Below are positions 43,447 to 52,297 of a stretch of DNA of 64,000 bases, in pieces; position 1 is the first letter of the stretch, and every line of letters starts with the position of its first letter. Position numbers and translations under genes: made by a program. Source of the stretch: Bacteroides cellulosilyticus (GTDB lineage Bacteria; Bacteroidota; Bacteroidia; Bacteroidales; Bacteroidaceae); NCBI RefSeq assembly GCF_020091405.1, contig NZ_CP081903.1:6262501-6326500 (forward strand), written 5' to 3'. The notes under the pieces were generated by a model. The model made no database searches, was not told where the DNA came from, and saw nothing but the letters and a program-made list of their open reading frames with translations.

Positions 43447-43556
43447 TAAACTACTTTTTAAATTAGACTTAAATTAACAAGGGATTTCACCTAAGATTCT
43501 TTTTGAGTTGTTCATGATTTGATTGTTTTTACATAATATCAATACATCATTTTAAA
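43403..43556 (-). repeat. Right 154-bp inverted repeat (IR-R)
   Basis: Perfect reverse complement of 18234-18387. It includes the susC2 start at 43446 and 44 bp of coding sequence. Recombination with IR-L would invert the 25,015 bp between them and rejoin each susC body to the same first 14 codons in frame. Confidence 0.97.
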
Positions 43557-43582
43557 GTTAAACATCATTGTTTTCCATACCG

Positions 43583-43651
43583 CAAACAAACAACAATTTC
43601 CTCAAACAAGATTTAAAGATTGTATCAAATACTATCAATTATATCTCAAAG
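43583..43651 (-). promoter_or_regulatory. Candidate HTCS-controlled promoter of the right SusC slot
   Basis: Half-sites TGTATCAAAT (43621) and TATCTCAAAG (43642) start 21 bp apart on the + strand; 30 nt nearer the gene is CAAACAAA (43583-43590), i.e. TTTGTTTG on the minus strand (one mismatch to TAnnTTTG). It lies 27 bp outside IR-R, so it stays in place when the segment inverts. The transcript would have a leader of about 130 nt made mostly of repeat sequence. Confidence 0.62.
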
Positions 43652-43750
43652 TGTTATAGACTGTAAACGAAAGAAGAAATAACAATCTAGAAACCAATAC
43701 ATTACCAACAATCACGATTTTACAACACCAAATTACAAGCTAATTCCGGC

Positions 43751-45307
43751 TTATTTAGTCAATATTCGCAAGTCCATATTCTTATGACGAGCCATTAATT
43801 GTGCTATATAAAGTGAACGGGGGAAAACATTCTTCTCATTCTGTCCTTCCCAAACACCATCCGGACGATCAATAAAAACTCCCGGATATTTTTCACCCTT
43901 CATACCAAAACTATAATTATATCCTGATGTCCAGGGGCTCTGTACAGCAGCACGCTTCACACGACAGTTCCAAAGTACCTGAGTTACTCCGGCCCAGCCA
44001 TGTCCACTTCCCATTTTACCACGATCCTGCACATTGATTTCTCCATCGGTAATCACATTATCATAAAGGGTTCCAACTGCCCAGCGATGGTGAGGACCTA
44101 TATCCGCATAAGTTTGCGAAGCCGTACAATTATAAAATACATTGGGACCACATACACGTGCACCCGTCACATAGTCATGACGCCCCTCTGTACTCTGACA
44201 GTTCATAAACAGATTTTGCTGTCCCCAATTATTAAAAGAATATCGCAGTCCACCGGTTATCAGAGATTTTGTTTCCAGGCAGCGGCAATCCGTCACAGTT
44301 ACATTCTTCGCATTGCGTTCACAACTTACCGCTGAATACCCGAAATAGCGACAAGTTAGATTACGCGCCCAGCAGTTTTCCACTTTATCGAACTGAACGC
44401 CAATCCAACCATGCTCGTTATCCTCATAATGTTCAAATTCAGATTCCAAACACATATTCGTCACCCCGACTTCACTGATACGACTGTCAAATGTATACTT
44501 AAAAACTTCACCACCACCATATTTCTCTTCCATTTGCATTACTACCGGATTATCAATATAAATACGGTTACCTTCTACTTTTATAATTTCACGTTCGAAA
44601 GAAAGATTATACTCCCGTGCAGTCCATTGGCGGGTTCCCTGGCGTTCAACGATTTGATCCATCTTAATATCATGTATCCAATTCTCCGTTCCCGGGCGAT
44701 AAACAATGATACGATCACCCACTTTAAAATTTGTAGCAGAAGAAACCTGAAAAGAGTGTGTTCCCACCGGTACAAAAGCATCCGTAATCTTCACCCTTGT
44801 TCCGGATACTTCCTCCATTCTACCATTACCAGATACTTCTATCAATGAAAAACGCTGCTTACCGATAGCCAATAGACGGGTTTCATTCACATTATCTCCT
44901 TCTCCGGTCAAAATAACTCCACTTGCATTTATATGAATCGTTCCATGAACATGATATACTCCCCGTTTTAGCAGAACCGTTCCACGGTGTCCGTCTTTAT
45001 CCGGTTGCATACGAGACACTTCATCTATTGCATTCTGAATTCTCTGACGGCTATCCCCTTTTCCCACAGGATATACAGTTTTTGTTACCGGATAATCAGG
45101 AATTGATTTATCACCATGATGATAACCAACCCGACTAAAATCCGGTATCGTATTTCCCTGTTTATCGGGATAATAAGCTAACTCCCCTTTCGGAGTAATT
45201 TTCACATAGCTGGATTGCCAGCCCGGAGGTAATTTGGTCTGGGCAGATACACTTACACAAAGTGTTATCGCCAATATACCTCCCACAAGTTTCTTTACAC
45301 GATTCAT
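43751..45307 (-). CDS. Right-handed beta-helix lyase-like protein B
   Basis: A 518-residue exported protein (signal peptide to about residue 22, VSVSAQ). It shares the family landmarks: IPDFSRVGYHHGDKSIPDYP, GHRGTVLLKRGVYHVHGTIH, GVILTGEGDNVNETRL, GSGHGWAGVTQVLWNC (about residue 434) and a C-terminal PRSLYIAQLMARHKNM, without extra domains. Presumed polysaccharide lyase, family unassigned. It follows the GH95-like gene by 14 bp and reads toward IR-R; no intrinsic terminator is visible in the 194 bp between its stop and the repeat, so read-through into the right slot is possible. Confidence 0.68.
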   Translation of the reverse strand: MNRVKKLVGGILAITLCVSVSAQTKLPPGWQSSYVKITPKGELAYYPDKQGNTIPDFSRVGYHHGDKSIPDYPVTKTVYPVGKGDSRQRIQNAIDEVSRMQPDKDGHRGTVLLKRGVYHVHGTIHINASGVILTGEGDNVNETRLLAIGKQRFSLIEVSGNGRMEEVSGTRVKITDAFVPVGTHSFQVSSATNFKVGDRIIVYRPGTENWIHDIKMDQIVERQGTRQWTAREYNLSFEREIIKVEGNRIYIDNPVVMQMEEKYGGGEVFKYTFDSRISEVGVTNMCLESEFEHYEDNEHGWIGVQFDKVENCWARNLTCRYFGYSAVSCERNAKNVTVTDCRCLETKSLITGGLRYSFNNWGQQNLFMNCQSTEGRHDYVTGARVCGPNVFYNCTASQTYADIGPHHRWAVGTLYDNVITDGEINVQDRGKMGSGHGWAGVTQVLWNCRVKRAAVQSPWTSGYNYSFGMKGEKYPGVFIDRPDGVWEGQNEKNVFPRSLYIAQLMARHKNMDLRILTK

Positions 45308-45321
45308 TCTATTCTCAATTA

Positions 45322-47592
45322 TTAGTTTGTATATAAATTCAGTTCAATCTTCTCACCCGCCACAGTCGGTATTTGCAGATATTCTCCATAAAGTATGTCC
45401 GATTTTCCATTTTCCCGGATAACTTGCACAGGGCATCCTTTCCATGGATTTTCTATTTTACAGACACGCCCTTTCTCACTAATCAGGGTTACTTTCCGAA
45501 TTAATCCTTTCTTCAAAGTAGAAGTAACTAGAAACGCACCATAAGCTCTCAGATTTTCAAAAGATGCATCCTTCTTATGATTCCAATTTGGAAAAACACG
45601 AATAACGCCTTCATAACTTTGTAGCAGCATTTCATTAATAGTAAGGGGAACAGCTGCTAAAGTTTCAATGCCTCCCCCACCTTGCACAATCCAGGAATTG
45701 GGATATACATCCATCTCAATCCGCTTCTTCAAATGAGATAGAATCTTATCCGAGGGATACCCCACACGCACAGCTCCGGGATAGCAGGTTTCAATTCCAT
45801 TGTTAGATGTATTTCCCCAATCATTCGGATCACGTTGTTTATCTGACCAATGCGCCACATCTTCCAGCAAGATAGTATTGAAAGCCGCATCTGTCATGGG
45901 TCCCACAACACCTGCAGGGAGAATCAAGCCATGAATAGACACCCTGTTCAGCCCCGATGGACGTACTTCTTTATCCTGAGGTCCCTTCTCCATATTCTTC
46001 AAACTTTGACGTCCGCCTTCTGTAATTCCCAATGGGTATTCACTCAGTTTCTCCAAAATATCCTGCCAGCGGGATTGCCGTATCTTGTCAATGGAAAGGA
46101 AATCACTCATATCCATCACACCCTGAAACAGCATACGAACCAAACCCAACGAAAGAGTTGAATTAAAATCACCTAACCGATTACGCCAGACACCTCCATT
46201 GCGTTTATTAGGCATCACCTCGTTGAAATGATCCATACGAATGACATAACGTCCATTCTCTAGAGAGAGATAATCTTCCCAAAAATCCGCACAGGCCAGA
46301 AGATACGGATATACTTTACGGGCATACGCCTCATCATACGTACTGTAATATCGCATCAACATATTTCCAACACTAAACACCGCATTGATTTTCTGTCCCA
46401 AAAACTTATAACCGCCATCAATTGTATTTTCACGGGTCGAATACTTTTCCTGCATTTCTTCAGGAGTTAACGGCCACATAGCTGTACATAAACCTTTAGG
46501 ACCGATACCTACCGGATAATAAATACCTTTGCAATTCAGCAATTCCTGCGCATGCTTCCGTCCAGCCTCCATATAATCTAATAGAGGCTGATCAAAATTA
46601 TCCGTCAGACTAATATGATTGGAAGAAAATGACGCCCAGTAAGGTGCCTGATAATTGTAATTCAGATGATAATCACCTCCCCATGCCGCTTCGTCACGCG
46701 TAACAAATGGTCCCCAGATACCAGGCGCAAACTTACCCTCACGGGAAGAACAAGCAAACAAATATTGCGATTGATAGTAATACTTTTCAAAATAACTATC
46801 ATCTATATTAATATGAGACTGTTTCCAAAAATGATTCCACCAGGAATGATGTTCTTTCCGTAATTGCTCGACACCCGCTTCCGTTACTTTCTCTGCTTCT
46901 GTAATAGCTTTGTTTTTCCAATCCGGTGTATCATGATTCGTATAAACAGATATAACCAATTGTACTTTCTTACCTGGAATCAAGGAAAACTCATCAGAAC
47001 TTGAGTTTAGAGCCAATGCCACATGAGTAGACCAACGCAGCAATTCCGTATTTTCAAAGGAACGACTTACCCACATTACTTTATCTTTGCCTCCCGCCGT
47101 AGTCGAAGTATTACTTTCCGCAGCCCATAGACGCAAATGGGCAGTAACGGCTTTGTCCGATTGCAATTCTATAATAATCTTATTATCCGTTGCAGCAACC
47201 CATGCAGACAAATTCAACTGACAATGAGGAGTTGTGAATTTAGTTCTGATTTCAGCAGATCCGGGCAATTGTTCCGCATAGTAAGTAGCTCCTTGCAGTT
47301 CTTTTATCTCTATATTCAGTCCACCCGGAAGCGCAATTCCTCCCGGATAAACAGGATAAGCCCTCCAAAAATCATTTTTACCAATATAAAAACAGAGTTT
47401 ATCAGGAGTACCTCCCATTGTGATACCGATATCTCCATTACCGGCTAAAGGAGCATCCGGAGTTTTGGTAGTGGGAACATGCTGTGGGGATGAGGTAAAG
47501 ACAGCTTTATAGTTATCAATGGCAAACTGAGCCTTCACCCCAATAGTGCTCAGCAATGCTACGCCCAAAATAAAAGCCTTGTGTGTATTCAT
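45322..47592 (-). CDS. GH95-like / DUF5703-type glycoside hydrolase
   Basis: A 756-residue exported protein (signal peptide to GVKAQ). The N-terminal beta domain has the DAPLAGNGDIGITMGGTPDKLCFYIGKND-type start (longer than quoted motifs of the family: PLAGNGDIG and KNDFWRAYP), followed by an (alpha/alpha) barrel with GGDYHLNYNYQAPYWASFSSNH and a C-terminal beta domain. This is the GH95-type architecture (inverting fucosidases/galactosidases), but catalytic residues were not identified by eye, so activity is uncertain. It carries its own operator-bearing promoter at 47617-47685 and leads beta-helix gene B. Confidence 0.6.
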   Translation of the reverse strand: MNTHKAFILGVALLSTIGVKAQFAIDNYKAVFTSSPQHVPTTKTPDAPLAGNGDIGITMGGTPDKLCFYIGKNDFWRAYPVYPGGIALPGGLNIEIKELQGATYYAEQLPGSAEIRTKFTTPHCQLNLSAWVAATDNKIIIELQSDKAVTAHLRLWAAESNTSTTAGGKDKVMWVSRSFENTELLRWSTHVALALNSSSDEFSLIPGKKVQLVISVYTNHDTPDWKNKAITEAEKVTEAGVEQLRKEHHSWWNHFWKQSHINIDDSYFEKYYYQSQYLFACSSREGKFAPGIWGPFVTRDEAAWGGDYHLNYNYQAPYWASFSSNHISLTDNFDQPLLDYMEAGRKHAQELLNCKGIYYPVGIGPKGLCTAMWPLTPEEMQEKYSTRENTIDGGYKFLGQKINAVFSVGNMLMRYYSTYDEAYARKVYPYLLACADFWEDYLSLENGRYVIRMDHFNEVMPNKRNGGVWRNRLGDFNSTLSLGLVRMLFQGVMDMSDFLSIDKIRQSRWQDILEKLSEYPLGITEGGRQSLKNMEKGPQDKEVRPSGLNRVSIHGLILPAGVVGPMTDAAFNTILLEDVAHWSDKQRDPNDWGNTSNNGIETCYPGAVRVGYPSDKILSHLKKRIEMDVYPNSWIVQGGGGIETLAAVPLTINEMLLQSYEGVIRVFPNWNHKKDASFENLRAYGAFLVTSTLKKGLIRKVTLISEKGRVCKIENPWKGCPVQVIRENGKSDILYGEYLQIPTVAGEKIELNLYTN

Positions 47593-47616
47593 AGTCTATA
47601 ATCATTTATCTAAAAA

Positions 47617-47685
47617 CAAAAATAGACGTATCTTACCAACAAGGCTTGCAATATTATTTCAATCGTTTGGAGAAATGGTTCAAAA
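47617..47685 (-). promoter_or_regulatory. Candidate HTCS-controlled promoter of the GH95-like gene
   Basis: Half-sites TATTTCAATC (47655) and TGGTTCAAAA (47676) start 21 bp apart on the + strand; 30 nt nearer the gene is CAAAAATA (47617-47624), i.e. TATTTTTG on the minus strand, an exact -7 box. The gene starts 25 bp further on. Confidence 0.6.
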
Positions 47686-47701
47686 TGTGTTTTTTAACGA
47701 A

Positions 47702-49873
47702 TTAACCCACTATGGAAGTTGTTTTCCCCTTCTCTTTTCCTTCGGGAAGAGAAATACGTACCTTTTTATGATTCAACTCAAGTTCTGCAACGCTTCTCTG
47801 TTGAGTCGGATCGGCATAGTTTATTATGTACCGACCGGATTCACTTTTCCGTATCATATAGATTCCGGGAGTTTGAATATTCAATATCAGATCCGTACTT
47901 ACAGTTAATTGTACCGGCTGATAAGCGGCCACCCAACAAGTAGTATTTCCTTCACTATAGACAGCCTGAACAGTAGCATCATTACGGAGTATCCGTATAT
48001 CCGATAAATTAAAAGCAGCCACATTTTCTTTGTCCATTTCGGGCAATATCAAATATTGATATGCGCCTTGCTTAGGTGCAACGCCATGCGTCAAATAGAT
48101 GGCGGTCACCTCTCCATGTGTTTCTTCCGGGTGATACATTTGCATCACATCATACCATGATCCCGTACGTTTTGCTGTTTCAGCTACAACTTCATGAGTA
48201 TTGCCCCATACAATATATCCTGTATGATCATGAAAATAGCGCTGTTCCTTTCCCTTAGCAGATTGCTTTGTATTCACAACATTCCATCGTGCATTTTCCC
48301 AAGAAAGCAGTTCCCCATTTTTATGACATTGCTCTATAGAAGTGGTAACAACAAGATTACTATCTGACTGTATACCTGCTCCCAAACAAAGAATAAAGTC
48401 ATCCGTACAAACCCATGCCTTATGAGCCTTCACTCCGGAACGATCTAACTCCATAACAGTCATTCCTTGTTTTCCATCCGAAACAGCTCCTACAAAAGTT
48501 CCTTTATTACGAGGTTGATAACTTTTAATCAGAGGCATAGGCGCATTATCTTCAAAAGCTGTTACTCCCGGTAATTTCCGCCAGTCCCAAAGAGGAAAAA
48601 TATCCAGATACTCCTTACCATCTTTATAAATATAAGTAGCTCCATCTGCCATATAATACCCTTTCATATTATCGCCATTCATCATTTCCGTACCGATAAT
48701 ACGGTCAGAAGCCATTTTTATAGACGCCATCCAGGAAGGACGGCGATGAATTGTATAATCCGACTGCCAGAAATGCTTATGTCCTGTAAGCACATTCACT
48801 GCAGGTGCAGGATAATTATCACGAAGCAAAGCTGTTGCCACAGCCACGCACTCATCTGATTCACCTCCACCTAACTCCGAGGCTGCAAATGCAAGACTCA
48901 GTGCTTTATGTACGGGAGCATGATGAAACAGTTGACGTCCCAAAGCATTTACATCCATCATTCCTTTCCAGATTACCCAACGATATCCCTTATCAATCAG
49001 CGTACTCAGAATACTCAACTGTTTATCATCAAATGCTAACGACGTCCCTGAAAATAACCCAGAGAAGAAACTCATTCCGGATACGAACGAAAGCCCATAA
49101 TTACCAAATTGCTGCTGAGCACCATGCTGGTGAAAGCACCAATCGTCTTTTATACCTTCTGCTCCCCCCGTGACTATTTCAGATGCAATGGTATCACGCG
49201 CCATCTTTACCAACTCATAATCATTCTGTAATAATGCACGCATCATCACATTTCCGGCAAGCCATACCTTATTCTGTCCGGTCATCCCAAACTTAGCATT
49301 CTCCATTACAGTTATAGCGTTCTGTTTCTCCACAGGGGTCAATTGCTTCTCAAACAAGATAAAAACCGTACCCAGTGTTTTAGGAATACCTATTTGATTA
49401 TACCACCAGTTCAAACATACCGGTTTAGCAGTAAACCAATAATTCAAAGCTTTATGAATAATCGCTTCCACCTCCGAAGAATGATAGTAGGAAGTCTGAT
49501 CGGAGCTATAGAGCTTTACCAGCTCCAGAATACGTTCCGCATGAATTTTAGGCTCCCAGCCGGAACGCTTTTTGTCATCGTAATTAATATCCGGCCATGT
49601 TCCTGCTTCCGTGAAAGAAGACAGATAAGTTTCTACTTTCTTTAAATCAAAAGGATATCGCTGATGCAACTCTACCACAACCTGATCCGAAATCTCTGTT
49701 TCCGGTTGAATAGACGAAAGGATGGACAATAAACCAAACGGATCTTTACCAGAAGGAACCAACATTCGGGCATAATTTTGCTTGATACGCACCAACTCAT
49801 CCACACCACTTGCCTGTACAGTAACAGATACAAGTAATACACTAATTATAATCAGATTACGCAAAATTCTCAT
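47702..49873 (-). CDS. Polysaccharide lyase family 8 (hyaluronate/chondroitin/xanthan-lyase type)
   Basis: A 723-residue exported PL8 lyase. The N-terminal (alpha/alpha) toroid has NWWYNQIGIPKTLG (about residue 153, with the catalytic-site Asn), WCFHQHGAQQQFGNYGLSF (about 245-265, catalytic His and Tyr) and NALGRQLFHHAP with the Arg. The C-terminal beta-sandwich region has MDRSGVKAHKAWVC-like and WEN segments. PL8 enzymes cleave uronic-acid 1,4-linkages (hyaluronan, chondroitin) or xanthan side chains by beta-elimination. With no sulfatase in the locus, an unsulfated target is more likely. It lies 6 bp after the GH105 gene. Confidence 0.88.
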   Translation of the reverse strand: MRILRNLIIISVLLVSVTVQASGVDELVRIKQNYARMLVPSGKDPFGLLSILSSIQPETEISDQVVVELHQRYPFDLKKVETYLSSFTEAGTWPDINYDDKKRSGWEPKIHAERILELVKLYSSDQTSYYHSSEVEAIIHKALNYWFTAKPVCLNWWYNQIGIPKTLGTVFILFEKQLTPVEKQNAITVMENAKFGMTGQNKVWLAGNVMMRALLQNDYELVKMARDTIASEIVTGGAEGIKDDWCFHQHGAQQQFGNYGLSFVSGMSFFSGLFSGTSLAFDDKQLSILSTLIDKGYRWVIWKGMMDVNALGRQLFHHAPVHKALSLAFAASELGGGESDECVAVATALLRDNYPAPAVNVLTGHKHFWQSDYTIHRRPSWMASIKMASDRIIGTEMMNGDNMKGYYMADGATYIYKDGKEYLDIFPLWDWRKLPGVTAFEDNAPMPLIKSYQPRNKGTFVGAVSDGKQGMTVMELDRSGVKAHKAWVCTDDFILCLGAGIQSDSNLVVTTSIEQCHKNGELLSWENARWNVVNTKQSAKGKEQRYFHDHTGYIVWGNTHEVVAETAKRTGSWYDVMQMYHPEETHGEVTAIYLTHGVAPKQGAYQYLILPEMDKENVAAFNLSDIRILRNDATVQAVYSEGNTTCWVAAYQPVQLTVSTDLILNIQTPGIYMIRKSESGRYIINYADPTQQRSVAELELNHKKVRISLPEGKEKGKTTSIVG

Positions 49874-49879
49874 TCCTGT

Positions 49880-51109
49880 TTATTTTTTCAGTTGTTCTGT
49901 TTCCATTATAACAGCCGCCCACAATATGCCGGCAACAGCCTCTTTGGCATTCAATATTTTGGGAACAGTAACATATTCTACAAAATTCTTTTTAATCACA
50001 ACTCCATCACATGCTCCTATCACATCCAGTAAGCCTCTGTCATTCACCTGTATAAAAGGAAAGAGACTTTGATATCCCCTATATGCAACCAGAGTATATT
50101 CCTTTGCTTTTAAGAGCCCTAACTCTACACCACGCTGAATAGAGTATACAAACATAGCAGTTCCGGATGGATCTACAAAATTTAAAGGATTATCTCCTTT
50201 ATCCACAACCATAAACCAACCGCCGGTCTTCTTATCCTGCACTTCTTTCAGCCCTTTACACATTTTCAGATAAATATCAAGGACCTGCTGATAATTCGGA
50301 TGTGTTGTTGGTAGTAAAGCCAGTAGTTCAGGTACCACCAAAGTGTACCACCCCATGCCTTCACTCCATACCTCCGGTGACAGTCCGGTAGTTTTATCCG
50401 CCCACACAGCCCTTTCAGGCTCTGTAGTCCATGCATGAAGGATAAGTCCATCCGGGCGTTGCAAATGACGGGCAGCAGTAATAATATTCCTACATGCCAC
50501 ATCATAGCAATAATCGGCTTCCCCCACATATTGTGCACAACGTATAAGGAACATCTGCATCATAAAAACACCATCTATCCACATATTAGGACTCCGGTTT
50601 CCGTGCCAGAACTGTCCATCAGAACTGGGATACTGATCCACAGCTTTCAATATTTGCAAGGCAGCTTTCTTATATTTCTCATCACCCGTACGCCCGTATA
50701 ATGTACAAAAGGCCGAACCAGTCATGAAATTATCGAGATTCGTTAATCCACCTCCTTTGTAATTACCCGCTTCATCGACGAAATGATCCATATATTTCTT
50801 TATATATTCCAGATACCTGCTATCGCCTGTCAATTGTCCCAAACGGTCTATAGCCTCAAACATATATCCCTGCACATATGTATAGTCTTTCCAGTAAGCC
50901 ATCCGATAATCCGGATACCTCGCCATGACAGTTTCCGACAAAGGTATAGCCAAATATTCCGGAGTAACTCCGGGGGTATATCCCAGTTTAGCTTCCGGCA
51001 CTCCCTGAGAAGTAGTTCGCCGATAGCGGGTAGTAGTCTCCTGAGAAAAACTCGTACCGACTGCACATACGATATAAACTCCTACTATTATTTTCCGTGT
51101 TATTATCAT
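49880..51109 (-). CDS. GH105/GH88-type unsaturated uronyl hydrolase 1
   Basis: Start taken at ATG 51109 (MIITRKIIVGVYIVCAVGTSFSQ), 409 residues; a longer frame from 51136 would overlap the upstream gene. An (alpha/alpha)6 barrel with WKDYTYVQGYMFEAIDRLGQ, FWHGNRSPNMWIDGVFMMQ (catalytic Asp, about residue 176), WSEGMGWYTLVVPELLALLP and DPSGTAMFVYSI. GH105 and GH88 enzymes hydrate the double bond of the unsaturated uronic acid left by lyases and release it. It sits between two lyase genes in the operon. Confidence 0.85.
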   Translation of the reverse strand: MIITRKIIVGVYIVCAVGTSFSQETTTRYRRTTSQGVPEAKLGYTPGVTPEYLAIPLSETVMARYPDYRMAYWKDYTYVQGYMFEAIDRLGQLTGDSRYLEYIKKYMDHFVDEAGNYKGGGLTNLDNFMTGSAFCTLYGRTGDEKYKKAALQILKAVDQYPSSDGQFWHGNRSPNMWIDGVFMMQMFLIRCAQYVGEADYCYDVACRNIITAARHLQRPDGLILHAWTTEPERAVWADKTTGLSPEVWSEGMGWYTLVVPELLALLPTTHPNYQQVLDIYLKMCKGLKEVQDKKTGGWFMVVDKGDNPLNFVDPSGTAMFVYSIQRGVELGLLKAKEYTLVAYRGYQSLFPFIQVNDRGLLDVIGACDGVVIKKNFVEYVTVPKILNAKEAVAGILWAAVIMETEQLKK

Positions 51110-51126
51110 AGCATCATTATTAATGA

Positions 51127-52293
51127 TTAAATCCAAATCAACGGATTACGTACAGGCAGATTACGCACCACTTCATCGGTTACAGGGAAATGCTCTAACT
51201 TCTCCCATGCTGACTGCCAGTTTTTATTATGAATCTGTAACGCACCGAATATCAGGAAAGGATGTGCTACCGGCCATTCATCCCAATACATTACATCTTT
51301 CGTATAATTCCATCTTTCTTTATCAATGACATAAGGATAGATAAAATTAATACCTTTCTCCATATTCTTACCTCCCTCTGCCGTATAAATCCATAAATTA
51401 TCATTCTTATCCGAAAGCGTCTGGCATATTGTTGCCATGGCATCCAGATTAAATAAAGAATAACCATAAGGTTTTGTACGCGCTGTCTCTAACGGAAAAC
51501 TTCCGTCTTCTGCCATCTGCTTAGGTAAAAGTACTTCTTTATAACGCCGCTTACAAAAATCCATCGTATCCTTATCACCGGCATAACGGGCAAATACAGC
51601 AGCCTGCATCACCCAACAGGTACCATGATTATTCTTAGCATTCATCTCGTCTATGCCATACTGATGTGTGAACATCCATTTCAAATAATCAGCAAACCAC
51701 TGTTTAGTAGACTTTATATCATCCTTAGACAATACTCCAAGCTTTTCTAACTGCCATAACGATTGGGCTACTTCCATAAGATGTACCGTATCAATGATGC
51801 CAATACCACGTCCTGTAGCAATTCCCTTAATAGCTTGCGCATACTGCAAGTTAGGATTCATTTTCGTAGACTCATTCACAAACCAGGCACGCACATGCGC
51901 CAGTATCGCATCTACATATTCTTTATCCTGAGTCAATAAATAAGCAGAGGTCAGATTACCTACGATTGAACTAAAGCGTATCATAGCATGACGATGAGCT
52001 ACAAAATTATCCGGATTGGTCTCACCATCCCGACGCACATAAGGTCCGTCAGGGTTCAAAGTATCCGGCCACCAATAATCACCCTCCGAATAAAAATCAT
52101 GTATATCCCCTGCACTGCGTTCCGCTATAAAGGCGGTAACCGTTACCGGCTCCTCCTTTATATTCATAGCGGCACGTTCCAGTATACCCTGCTTTAAAAC
52201 GCACTTCACAAAATCTTTACCGTCTTTATCCGATGTACACGAAATAGCCAGAAAAGAACATATCCCTAAAAATAACATACCTACCTTTTTCAT
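51127..52293 (-). CDS. Alginate-lyase-superfamily protein (PL5-like) 2, lipoprotein
   Basis: A 388-residue lipoprotein (lipobox SFLAISC followed by TSDKD). Helical alginate-lyase fold: DYWWPDTLNPDGPYVRRDGETNPD (split in two around TLN in the family), HRHAMIRFSSIVGNLTSAY, NPNLQYAQAIKG, the catalytic-type NNHGTCWVMQ (about residue 215-222) and FPLETARTKPYGYSLFNLDA. PL5-type enzymes use Asn/His/Tyr/Arg for beta-elimination of mannuronate or glucuronate polymers. It begins 5 bp after the GH2 gene. Confidence 0.82.
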   Translation of the reverse strand: MKKVGMLFLGICSFLAISCTSDKDGKDFVKCVLKQGILERAAMNIKEEPVTVTAFIAERSAGDIHDFYSEGDYWWPDTLNPDGPYVRRDGETNPDNFVAHRHAMIRFSSIVGNLTSAYLLTQDKEYVDAILAHVRAWFVNESTKMNPNLQYAQAIKGIATGRGIGIIDTVHLMEVAQSLWQLEKLGVLSKDDIKSTKQWFADYLKWMFTHQYGIDEMNAKNNHGTCWVMQAAVFARYAGDKDTMDFCKRRYKEVLLPKQMAEDGSFPLETARTKPYGYSLFNLDAMATICQTLSDKNDNLWIYTAEGGKNMEKGINFIYPYVIDKERWNYTKDVMYWDEWPVAHPFLIFGALQIHNKNWQSAWEKLEHFPVTDEVVRNLPVRNPLIWI

Positions 52294-52297
52294 AATC

